8,381 nt of DNA, taken from positions 1 through 8,381 of the forward strand of contig DAOTXN010000020.1 of NCBI GenBank assembly GCA_034435435.1, written 5' to 3'. Numbering within the stretch: the stretch's first letter is position 1; each line of letters starts with the position of its first letter. Below, piece by piece: positions 1-6,212 of the stretch. This DNA is from DAOTXN01 sp034435435 (GTDB taxonomy: Bacteria; Chloroflexota; Anaerolineae; S140-20). The notes under the pieces are model-generated. The model did not search any database, was not told the DNA's origin, and saw nothing but the letters and a program-made list of their open reading frames with translations. The position numbers and the translations under genes are program-made.

Positions 1-82
1 TCCCCTGTGCAAGTTGTCGTCTCATCTTGACTACGTTGGAGTATTCTGCATCACGACAATCGCGATTTGGCTTGAACAACGA

Positions 83-886
83 TTATGGCGTTTTCTGGAG
101 TGGAAGCAACTCACTATACCGTAATTTCAGCAGATCTGTGCTTCTGTCCAGCAGCGGCAGCAATACGTTCAACTGTTGCAGTGTCAAATTGTATTCATTC
201 GCCCAGCGCAACGGATCGGCCACCACTTGAGCGCGGGCATCTGGTTCGAGGAACAATCGTCCTATCAGATTTAGCAGACCCTCGCTCACAAAATGCTCCC
301 GTTTGTACAGATAAAAAGTGAGCGCGTGGGCGTCGTAATCGCCGCGCAGCACGAACCAGGGGCTCAGCTCCTCACACAAATCCAGCAGATCGCCCGGCGG
401 CGCGCGGAAAAGGTCTGGACGGTCGAGGGGCGACACGTTGAGCACGTTCCACGCCAACCCTTTGCGGCACAGCGCAAACAGGCGTCGCACGGTGCGCGGC
501 AGGCGCTCGGCGCTATCGGGGGTGCGATAGTCGAAAAGACCCGAAGCAACGACATAGTCGTGGGCTTTCAATTCTAGCGTGGGGTCCAAAATGTCGCCCA
601 CGACAAACACAATTCGCGGATAACGCGCGTGGGCAACCTGCACAAACTCGGGCAGCAGGTCCATGCCAGTGTAATGCCCGGCAAAGCCACGCCCATTCAA
701 ATAGTCATAGAAATCGCCCTGACCGCAGCCCACGTCCAGCACCGACAGGGATTTCGAGCCGCATAACTCGCCCACGCCCGCCAGCATCTCAAACGCAACC
801 AGTTGTTGCAGACGGTCGGTCCACCCCACCTGACGGCTGGGGTCGGATTGCCGGCGCAAGAGCTCACGGTACGCGTGGCGCAACAT
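83..886 (-). CDS. Class I SAM-dependent methyltransferase with a C-terminal helical extension
   Basis: 267-aa predicted cytoplasmic methyltransferase; the substrate is not recognisable. The N-terminal two thirds is a Rossmann-type SAM-binding domain: motif I VLDVGCGQGDF at residues 49-59, the acidic end of beta-2 in TGMDLLPE (73-80), and GDILD (97-101) for the adenine-side loop. A segment near 184-196 (DYDAHALTFYLYK) closes the fold. Residues about 201-250 are not part of a typical methyltransferase. The pattern GRLFLEPDARAQ, then DPxxxxxEYNLTxxQ, resembles the LigA-like/NHLP domain seen in Os1348 or Franean1_4349-type RiPP precursor leaders; this is pattern recognition, not a search result. 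The ATG at 886 lies inside the end of the upstream aldolase gene (23-nt overlap), so translation is probably coupled. No clear Shine-Dalgarno is visible. Family assignment is secure; role and tail identity are uncertain. Confidence 0.9.
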   Translation of the reverse strand: MLRHAYRELLRRQSDPSRQVGWTDRLQQLVAFEMLAGVGELCGSKSLSVLDVGCGQGDFYDYLNGRGFAGHYTGMDLLPEFVQVAHARYPRIVFVVGDILDPTLELKAHDYVVASGLFDYRTPDSAERLPRTVRRLFALCRKGLAWNVLNVSPLDRPDLFRAPPGDLLDLCEELSPWFVLRGDYDAHALTFYLYKREHFVSEGLLNLIGRLFLEPDARAQVVADPLRWANEYNLTLQQLNVLLPLLDRSTDLLKLRYSELLPLQKTP

Positions 887-1520
887 CCGTTAATCCGTTG
901 CCAAACTCGGCAATGGCTTGCTGTGACAAGGGGTGCTCGCCCAACGCCAAGATCAAACCCAGGGGCAGCGCCAGATGGTGTGCGCCGGCCAACACGGTTT
1001 CGACCACCTCGGCCGGCGTCTTGAGGCTGGCAGCCAGCAGTTCTGTTTCGGTGTCGGCGGCGTCGATCACCGCCCGCATCTCGCGCACCAACCCTGGACC
1101 GTCTCCTTGCAAGCGCGTGCTGCGGTTGACGTAGGGAATGATAAAGTGCGCCCCGGCCTCACACGCCAGGTAAACCTGATAGGCGCTGAACACTGCCGTG
1201 ACTGCGCACGTGATGCCCTGGTCGGTCAACGTCGCCAGCAAACCCAGGTTCTCCGTCGTGCAGGGGATTTTTAGCCCCACCTGCGCCGGCTCGATCTCGA
1301 CCATGCGCAGCGCCTCGGCTTCGCGCCCGGCCAACGTCGGCGCGCAGAGCTGGTAAAAGACCGTGCCTGGCAGCCATTCACAAAATTCCGCGATAATCTC
1401 CAGGGGGTCGCGTCCGGCCTGGGCCATCAGCGTTGGATTCGTCGTCGCACCCCACACAATGCCTAACTCGGCGGCCCGGCGGGCATCGTCAACCAAAGCA
1501 GAGTCTAGAAACAACGCCAT
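864..1520 (-). CDS. Fructose-6-phosphate aldolase / small transaldolase family protein
   Basis: 218-aa TIM-barrel class I aldolase of the TalC/MipB/FSA type, expected to be cytoplasmic and to act on dihydroxyacetone or sedoheptulose/fructose phosphate carbon units. The Schiff-base lysine is K84 in GLKIPCT. D6 and N28 (in TTNP) match conserved FSA positions; Q57, T108 and Y130 (in PYVNR) match the FSA residues that hold the catalytic water. LLAASLKTP near residue 160 and LAGAHHLALPL after it are also family hallmarks. Length equals the family norm of about 215-220 aa when the ATG at 1520 is used. An ATG at 1571 overlapping the glycosidase stop would add 17 residues encoded by a G-rich repeat and has no family counterpart. 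The gene sits between a GH31 glycosidase and a methyltransferase on the same strand, probably one transcript. FSA versus true transaldolase activity cannot be decided from sequence. Confidence 0.92.
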   Translation of the reverse strand: MALFLDSALVDDARRAAELGIVWGATTNPTLMAQAGRDPLEIIAEFCEWLPGTVFYQLCAPTLAGREAEALRMVEIEPAQVGLKIPCTTENLGLLATLTDQGITCAVTAVFSAYQVYLACEAGAHFIIPYVNRSTRLQGDGPGLVREMRAVIDAADTETELLAASLKTPAEVVETVLAGAHHLALPLGLILALGEHPLSQQAIAEFGNGLTDVAPRVP

Positions 1521-1525
1521 CAAGT

Positions 1526-1564
1526 CCCCCAATCCCCAATATCCAATCCCTAATCCCCCTCCCC
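1526..1564 (-). repeat. G-rich degenerate GGGATT-type repeat between glycosidase and aldolase genes
   Basis: Read on the minus (mRNA) strand, this 39-nt stretch has G runs of 4, 5, 3, 2, 4 and 5 separated by short A/T spacers, as degenerate copies of a GGGATTGG/GGGATTAGG unit. It fills most of the 47-nt gap between the GH31 stop and the aldolase start, and its last run lies 5 nt from that start, where a Shine-Dalgarno would sit. With five runs of three or more G it could form a G-quadruplex in the mRNA or the non-template DNA; that is inference. Similar short tandem GGGGATT tracts are known as intergenic repeats in cyanobacteria and related environmental bacteria. Confidence 0.7.
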
Positions 1565-1567
1565 AAA

Positions 1568-3883
1568 TCATAAATCAAACTTGAGATTCAACTCGGCCGG
1601 CCCCTCGGCCCGCCAGCGCACCACCACGCGGCGCTCGCCCATTTCCCAGTCGTCGTGTTTGCGCCCGTTCACCCGCACGTCCCACGGCGCGGGCAGCAGG
1701 TTCAGAATGGCCTCAACCTGCCCGTGATAACCGTCCATGTGCAGCGTGAACTGCTCTCGTTCGAGCTGGTAACTCACCTCCACCGGCGCGGCCGCCTCGT
1801 CCAGAAGGGTAAAAGCGCCCTCGCCCGCCGGGTAGATGTCTAGCGTCAGAGGGTCGAGAGCTTTCTCCTCGGTGTGCTGCATCTCTGGTCCCATCGGGAT
1901 AATGGCCCCCTCGCGCACGAACAGCGGCAATGTATCCAGCGGCGCGTGAACGGTAATCCAGCCCGGTCCGGCGTGGGTTTGTTTGCTCCAATAGTCGATC
2001 CAGCGCCCGGCAGGCAAATAGACCGGCGCGTCGGCTTCTGGCGCAAAGACCGGCGCCACCAGAAAAGCGTCGCCAAAGAGGTACTGCAGGTCCAGCGTGT
2101 GCGTGGTCGGGTCGTGTTGATAGTCCAGCAGCAGTGGGCGCATGAGTGGTCGGCCGGTAGCAGCGGCGCGAGCGGCGCAGGAGTAGATGTATGGCAGTAG
2201 GCGGTAACGCAGCGTCGCATATTTCTTGAAAATCGCCTCCACCTCCGCACCAAATTCCCACGGCTCGCGCGGCGTGGCGCCATGGGCGCGGGCGTGGCTG
2301 CAAAACAAGCCAAACTGCGCCCACCGGGCGTACAGGGCCGGGGCTGAATCGTGAATATAGCCGCCGATGTCGTGGCTCCAATAGCCAAAACCGGACAGAA
2401 TCAAGTTCAGTCCCCCGCGCAGACTGGCCGCCATGTGCTCAAAGGTCGCCCGGCTATCGCCGCCCCAGTGCACCGGGTAGCGCTGGCTCCCGGCCGTGGC
2501 GGCGCGGGACCACACCATGCCCTTGCCGCCGCTGTGTGCGTCCACTACCTCAAAGACGGCGCGATTATACAGTAATGGGTACAGGTTGTGGGCCATCGAT
2601 CCCGGTGTGCCGTCGTGGTAGCGCCCGTCGGCGGGCGCCCATTCGCCAAAGTCGGTCTTGAAGGTGGCGACGCCCAGCGCCATTAACTGGCGGTGCTTTT
2701 GTTTCCACCAGGCCACGGCGTCGGGATTGGTAAAATCAACCACGGCCAGCGGCGTGCGGCTCTCGGTCCAGCCGGGGATGAGCGCCGGCTCGCCCTGCTC
2801 GTCGCGCACGAAAAAGCCATTGGCCGCACCTTCGGCGTACAAGGCAGTGCGTTGAGGCACGTAGGGGTTTTCCCACAGGCACACGCGAAAACCTTGCCCG
2901 CGCAAAGCGGCCATCATCCCCGCCGGGTCAGGAAAGGCCGTCGTGTCCCAGGTCAGGTTGCACCAGTTGGCGTCGGCGCCCATCCACTGCGGGTCCAGGT
3001 GTATCACGTCGCACGGGATACCCCGCTCGCGATAGCTGCGAGCCACTTGCTCGACCTCCTGGCGGTTGCGGTAGCCATTGCGCGAGCTCCAAAAGCCGAA
3101 CGACCAGCGCGGCGGCAGCGGTGGGGCGCCGGTCAGTCGCCAGTAGCGGCGCAATACATCGTTCAGCGTCGGGCCGTTGATGATGAAAAAATCGAGTGTG
3201 GGAGCGTCGAGCGCAAAGGCCGCGCTCAACGCCGAGGTCGCCCCCATGTCAAAGTCAATCCGCGCGGTGCTGTTGACGAACAGCCCGTAGCCCCGGCTGC
3301 TCAACCCAAAAGGCACCGGCTTGTAAGCCCGCTGGGTTGATGTGCTCAGCGCATCGGTTGTCCAGCTTGTCCAGCGGCGGCCGCGCTGATTGATCGGTAC
3401 AAAGCGCTCGCCGAAACCGAACCAACGCTCGTCGGGGGTGAGCGAAAGCGCCTCGAACACGCAGATGGGCGCGTCGTTTGCGTCTTTTTCCCAGCCCAGC
3501 GGCAGCACTTCGAACGCGCCCAGGATGTTCCGGTCGTCCACGGCTTCGCCCGCGATGCGTTGGTCGGCCGCGTTAGAGAGCGTCACCTGCCACGGGTCGC
3601 GCGCCACGCGAATGCGCAGGTGCGGCGATGAGAGGGTTACGCCTTCCTGGTCGGTGCTCAGCGTAGAGCCAGTCACCGGCTCCTGTCCTTCGATCAGCAA
3701 GCGCTTGTCCGGCTCTGCCAACCGACCTGGCGCCATACGCAGGCGCATAATCGAGGGGTCGGGCAGCGTGATTTCGATCTGCGCCGGGTCGCCGGCGTTA
3801 CTTTCGGCCTCAAACAGAACGCCATCCTCTAGTCGCTGGTACGACAACCAACGAGCGACGTAGACGCGGGGGACGTGGGTCAT
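1568..3883 (-). CDS. Glycoside hydrolase family 31, alpha-xylosidase (YicI-like)
   Basis: 771-aa retaining alpha-glycosidase, almost exactly the length of E. coli YicI (772 aa). An N-terminal beta-sandwich (about 1-250, with WFGFGERF at 154-161) is followed by a TIM barrel. The nucleophile is D411 in KTDFGE and the acid/base is D476 in HWGGDS; HDIGG lies at 504-508. The KTDFGE form, rather than the WxDMNE form of alpha-glucosidases, points to alpha-xylosidase-type substrates such as xyloglucan oligosaccharides or isoprimeverose. However, the loop after barrel strand 1 reads HLDPQWM (295-301), where YicI has Cys-Phe, so the true sugar may differ. There is no signal peptide, so it probably acts on imported oligosaccharides. 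A strong AGGAGG lies 7 nt upstream of the ATG. It is probably the first gene of a glycosidase-aldolase-methyltransferase transcript and is divergent from an SDR gene. Confidence 0.93.
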   Translation of the reverse strand: MTHVPRVYVARWLSYQRLEDGVLFEAESNAGDPAQIEITLPDPSIMRLRMAPGRLAEPDKRLLIEGQEPVTGSTLSTDQEGVTLSSPHLRIRVARDPWQVTLSNAADQRIAGEAVDDRNILGAFEVLPLGWEKDANDAPICVFEALSLTPDERWFGFGERFVPINQRGRRWTSWTTDALSTSTQRAYKPVPFGLSSRGYGLFVNSTARIDFDMGATSALSAAFALDAPTLDFFIINGPTLNDVLRRYWRLTGAPPLPPRWSFGFWSSRNGYRNRQEVEQVARSYRERGIPCDVIHLDPQWMGADANWCNLTWDTTAFPDPAGMMAALRGQGFRVCLWENPYVPQRTALYAEGAANGFFVRDEQGEPALIPGWTESRTPLAVVDFTNPDAVAWWKQKHRQLMALGVATFKTDFGEWAPADGRYHDGTPGSMAHNLYPLLYNRAVFEVVDAHSGGKGMVWSRAATAGSQRYPVHWGGDSRATFEHMAASLRGGLNLILSGFGYWSHDIGGYIHDSAPALYARWAQFGLFCSHARAHGATPREPWEFGAEVEAIFKKYATLRYRLLPYIYSCAARAAATGRPLMRPLLLDYQHDPTTHTLDLQYLFGDAFLVAPVFAPEADAPVYLPAGRWIDYWSKQTHAGPGWITVHAPLDTLPLFVREGAIIPMGPEMQHTEEKALDPLTLDIYPAGEGAFTLLDEAAAPVEVSYQLEREQFTLHMDGYHGQVEAILNLLPAPWDVRVNGRKHDDWEMGERRVVVRWRAEGPAELNLKFDL

Positions 3884-3890
3884 GGCAGCA

Positions 3891-3896
3891 CCTCCT
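3891..3896 (-). promoter_or_regulatory. Shine-Dalgarno of the GH31 gene
   Basis: A perfect AGGAGG on the minus strand, 7 nt before the ATG at 3883, fixes the start of the glycosidase. Confidence 0.85.
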
Positions 3897-3925
3897 GGGT
3901 TATGCGCAATTCCTCTCTGCGCCTT

Positions 3926-3954
3926 ATTTTACTCTATCCGCCCGCTCTACGCCA
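3926..3954 (-). promoter_or_regulatory. Possible weak promoter for the GH31 operon
   Basis: On the minus strand a TAAAAT -10-like box (3926-3931) matches consensus at 5 of 6 positions and sits 43 nt upstream of the start codon. The hexamer 17 nt further up, TGGCGT, is a poor -35. If used, this promoter would probably need an activator. Low confidence. Confidence 0.3.
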
Positions 3955-3963
3955 GTGTCCCAG

Positions 3964-3974
3964 CTTCCGGGAAG
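3964..3974. promoter_or_regulatory. Small dyad in the divergent promoter region
   Basis: CTTCC-G-GGAAG is a perfect dyad between the glycosidase and SDR genes. It lies just upstream of the SDR -35 and just beyond the candidate GH31 -35, where a shared regulator could bind. The operator role is inference; 5-bp arms can occur by chance. Confidence 0.3.
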
Positions 3975-3981
3975 GTTCAGG

Positions 3982-4010
3982 TAGACAGCCACACCCCGGC
4001 AAGGTATAAT
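3982..4010 (+). promoter_or_regulatory. Sigma70-type promoter of the SDR gene
   Basis: TAGACA (3982-3987, 5 of 6 matches to the -35 consensus), a 17-bp spacer, then a perfect TATAAT (4005-4010). Initiation would be near 4017, giving a leader of about 24 nt that ends in the Shine-Dalgarno GGAGGTG. This makes the ATG at 4041 the only sensible start and excludes translation from in-frame start codons upstream of the promoter. Confidence 0.8.
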
Positions 4011-4029
4011 CCAGCACGATCAACAATTC

Positions 4030-4036
4030 GGAGGTG
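4030..4036 (+). promoter_or_regulatory. Shine-Dalgarno of the SDR gene
   Basis: GGAGGTG; the GGAGG core ends 6 nt before the ATG at 4041. It decides the start within a longer open frame that begins at 3882. Confidence 0.85.
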
Positions 4037-4040
4037 CGAG

Positions 4041-4745
4041 ATGTTTGATTTTGGCGGACAAGTCGTGCTGGTGACGGGGGCGGTGGGTAATTTGGGACAG
4101 GCCGTGGCGCGGGCTTTTCTGGCCGCCGGGGCCAGGTTGGCGTTGGTAGACCGCGCCGCCGACCGCTTGCCCAACCTTTTCCCCGACCTAGCCAGCTCGC
4201 CCGATCATTTTTTAGCCACGGCGGTCGACCTGACCGACGGCGACGCCGTGCAGGCGATGGCAGCCGAGACGATGCGCCGCCTGGGGCGGGTTGACGTGCT
4301 GGTGAATGCGGCTGGCGGTTATCGCGGTGGACAGCCGGTCCATGAGACGCCGCCGGAAACTTGGAATTTTCTGTTCGATCTGAACGTCGGCACGCTGCTC
4401 AACGTGGTCCGGGCCGTCGTCCCGCACATGCTGGCCCAGGGGGGCGGCAAAATCGTCAACGTGGCGGCGCAGGGCGCTTTGCAGGGACGGGCAAAAAACG
4501 GTCCTTATAGCGCGGCCAAAAGCGCCGTGCTGCGGCTGACGGAGAGCATGTCGGCCGAGCTAAAGGGTAGCGGCATCAACGTGAACTGTGTGCTGCCCGG
4601 CACGATTGATACTCCTCAGAACCGCCAGGCCATGCCCAGAGCGGATTTTGGCAAATGGACGCCGCCGGGGGCCATCGCCGACGTGATTCTATTCCTGGCC
4701 TCCGACGCGGCGCGGGCCGTGCACGGCGCGGCCATAGCGGTATAA
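4041..4745 (+). CDS. SDR family NAD(P)-dependent oxidoreductase lacking the catalytic serine
   Basis: 234-aa classical-type short-chain dehydrogenase/reductase, predicted cytoplasmic; the substrate is unknown. The cofactor motif TGAVGNLG is at 12-19. D37 at the end of beta-2 suggests NAD(H) preference. NAAGG is at 89-93, the active-site Asn is N115, and Y156/K160 form YSAAK. The serine normally 13 residues before the tyrosine is Ala143 (VAAQGAL). A related SDR subgroup I recall, with VNVGARAA-like strands and a DTPxNRxAMP segment, also departs from Ser here, so this may be a subgroup trait rather than damage. The C-terminus stops at GAAIAV; relatives usually continue about four or five residues (GAAIPVxG...). 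The stop abuts a palindromic element directly. The gene is transcribed alone from its own promoter, divergent from the GH31 gene and convergent with the DinB-fusion gene. Confidence 0.9.
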   Translation: MFDFGGQVVLVTGAVGNLGQAVARAFLAAGARLALVDRAADRLPNLFPDLASSPDHFLATAVDLTDGDAVQAMAAETMRRLGRVDVLVNAAGGYRGGQPVHETPPETWNFLFDLNVGTLLNVVRAVVPHMLAQGGGKIVNVAAQGALQGRAKNGPYSAAKSAVLRLTESMSAELKGSGINVNCVLPGTIDTPQNRQAMPRADFGKWTPPGAIADVILFLASDAARAVHGAAIAV

Positions 4746-4778
4746 AGACCTGCGAGGTTTTGCATACCTCGCAGGTCT
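4746..4778. repeat. Perfect 13-bp REP-like palindrome between convergent genes
   Basis: AGACCTGCGAGGT (4746-4758) and its exact complement (4766-4778) flank a 7-nt loop. The element begins on the base after the SDR stop codon and ends 6 nt before the stop of the convergent gene, so it is essentially the whole intergenic space. As RNA it would form a very stable hairpin in both directions. There is no strong U-tract (only TTTAT follows on the minus strand), so it may block 3' decay or act as a weak bidirectional terminator. I recall similar GACCTGCGAGG palindromes as dispersed repeats in Chloroflexota genomes, but could not check. Confidence 0.85.
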
Positions 4779-4784
4779 ATCGCT

Positions 4785-5993
4785 TTACCGGCTGCGAGCT
4801 GCTTCGATGGCCGCGCGCATTTGATCGAGATGTTGGTAGGTGTGATAATTGGGTAGCTCTAGCTGTGCGTAGCAAAATCGTACAAAGTTACGCTTGCTTG
4901 CGACAAATTCATCGGGCAACGCCGCCAGCATCGCCAGGGTCTCGGCTTCGGTGCGTTTGTATTCCTCTAGCAGGTCGCGCAGGGTAGAATAGACCTTTAC
5001 CGTTGCCTGCACCCGGGCCGCGACATTGGTGGGGTTCTCAAAGCGGTCGGACCAGCGCTCGTCGTCGTTGATCAAATCCGCCACCCATGCCTGGGTCTCG
5101 CGCTCACCGATGATCAAGTGGGCCAGCGTTTCTTTGGCGCTCCACTCGTCGGGGGCGGGCTTGAACTCGGCCTCTTGCTCAGACACGCCAGCAAAGAGTT
5201 CATTGAGCGCCGCATCGCCCTCCTCGTATACCTTGCGCATGGCCTCGGTCAGGGCGGCAGTCGTCGGCGGCACGTCGGGTAGCGGGCGGCGAGAAAGCTC
5301 CATCGTCGTTTGCTTTTTCTGACCGCCGCGATAAAAGACGACGTTCACCTTGTCGCCAGCGCGGTGCGCGCTCAGCGCCGTGGTCAGCGTGGGCCAGTTG
5401 GTCACCTCGGCGTCGGCGATGCTGATGATGACGTCGTCCTTTTGCAAGCCGGCAGCCGCAGCGCCCAGCCCCTCAATCGCGCCGTCCAACCGGATAGCCT
5501 CGCTTACGGGCGCGCCCAGCTCTTTGGCAATGTCGGCGTTGAACTCGCCGACCATGATGCCCAGCATGGGCCGCAGCACGTAGCGCAAGTCCTGCCCGGT
5601 CTCCAGCACCGATGTGAGGTTCTCCAGCCCGCGCTTCCACTCGCGCTCGAACTCCTCGGCGATCCCGGCCCAGGCGTCGCCGGACCCGATGCCGCCGTGG
5701 GTCAGTGTCAAGTGTGTGCCATCGCCGTGGGCGGCCAGTGCGACTTTGACCTGGGTCGCGCCCGGCTCGTTGCGCCCGTGCCAGGTAAAGGCGACGCATT
5801 CGTTCTCGGCCAGTTCGGTGAACTCGCCAAAGGCGTAATAGCCGACGTTCCAGCCCCAATACAGCCGTCCGCCGGGGCGAGCGTCGGCCAGCGCCACGTC
5901 ACACAGCCACTCACGCAGCGCCGTGGAGCGGGTGAAGGCAAGATAGACCTGCGCCGGTGACACGTTAACCCATTGCTCAAGCTTGATGTCCAT
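4785..5993 (-). CDS. AHSA1/SRPBCC - PDZ - DinB-like three-domain fusion protein
   Basis: 402-aa cytoplasmic protein with no signal peptide or membrane helix. Residues 1-135 look like an AHSA1/SRPBCC ligand-binding domain (YLAFTRSTALREWL, then RPGGRLYWGW and a GEFTEL turn). Residues about 140-237 are a PDZ domain: binding loop MLGIMV, then AAGLQKDDVIISI and a final KVNVVFYRGGQKK strand pair. Residues about 245-400 are a DinB/DUF664-type four-helix bundle. DEWSAKETLAHLI supplies H292, and YHTYQH supplies H384 and H388, matching the usual three-histidine metal site. DinB-like proteins include thiol-dependent metalloenzymes and AHSA1 domains bind hydrophobic ligands or Hsp90-like partners, but no specific function can be assigned to the fusion. 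The ATG at 5993 is preceded by AAAGGA. An in-frame ATG at 6245 lies upstream of the promoter and is not used. Confidence 0.9.
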   Translation of the reverse strand: MDIKLEQWVNVSPAQVYLAFTRSTALREWLCDVALADARPGGRLYWGWNVGYYAFGEFTELAENECVAFTWHGRNEPGATQVKVALAAHGDGTHLTLTHGGIGSGDAWAGIAEEFEREWKRGLENLTSVLETGQDLRYVLRPMLGIMVGEFNADIAKELGAPVSEAIRLDGAIEGLGAAAAGLQKDDVIISIADAEVTNWPTLTTALSAHRAGDKVNVVFYRGGQKKQTTMELSRRPLPDVPPTTAALTEAMRKVYEEGDAALNELFAGVSEQEAEFKPAPDEWSAKETLAHLIIGERETQAWVADLINDDERWSDRFENPTNVAARVQATVKVYSTLRDLLEEYKRTEAETLAMLAALPDEFVASKRNFVRFCYAQLELPNYHTYQHLDQMRAAIEAARSR

Positions 5994-6041
5994 GTTCAAT
6001 TCCTTTCCATTTTTCGAGGTAACTGCCAGATCAGCGGCTTT

Positions 6042-6156
6042 TTTACCACCAAGACCCCAAGACACAAAGAAAAATAAGCCAACAGCTCGCTTTTTGAAGC
6101 CTTTGGACTCTAAAGAGCCTTTGTGTCTTCCAGAACCTTCGCGTCTTGGTGGTAAA
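6042..6156. repeat. Imperfect long inverted repeat (ACCACCAAGAC type) in the leader of the fusion gene
   Basis: Outer arms TTTACCACCAAGAC (6042-6055) and GTCTTGGTGGTAAA (6143-6156) are perfect complements over 14 bp. Inner arms AAGACACAAAG (6059-6069) and CTTTGTGTCTT (6119-6129) are perfect over 11 bp. The centre of about 49 nt contains a small CTTT/AAAG dyad. The element resembles the intergenic ACCACCAAGACACCAAGACACAAAG repeats I recall from many environmental bacteria; it has no ORF and could be a non-autonomous MITE-like element. It lies between the promoter and the start codon of the minus-strand fusion gene, so it would be transcribed as a large hairpin. Confidence 0.8.
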
Positions 6157-6212
6157 TTTCTTTTTGACCTGAGCAGACGTCCGAAGAGAAAGTAGAGCCG
6201 CCAGGCGACTTT

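Noticed and set aside
27..230. 67-aa plus-strand open frame at the left edge
   Set aside because: It runs antisense into the methyltransferase gene, has no Shine-Dalgarno or recognisable motif, and has low-complexity Ser-rich composition. Positions 1-82 hold nothing else I can support.
1713..2381. 222-aa minus-strand open frame inside the GH31 gene
   Set aside because: It is an Arg/Ala/Gly-rich alternative frame of a high-GC gene; the GH31 frame carries all the family motifs through this region.
2693..3340. 215-aa plus-strand open frame antisense to the GH31 gene
   Set aside because: No start signal and no recognisable fold; long antisense frames are expected opposite GC-rich coding sequence.
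3882..4040. In-frame N-terminal extension of the SDR
   Set aside because: It would cross the SDR promoter and Shine-Dalgarno; SDR homology begins at the ATG at 4041.
5310..5960. 216-aa plus-strand open frame antisense to the fusion gene
   Set aside because: Shadow frame with no motif; the minus-strand frame has three clear domains.
6042..6156. Rho-independent terminator at the long inverted repeat
   Set aside because: On the minus strand the stem is not followed by a U-tract, and the plus-strand T-rich flank has no plus-strand gene to terminate. It is better described as a dispersed repeat.
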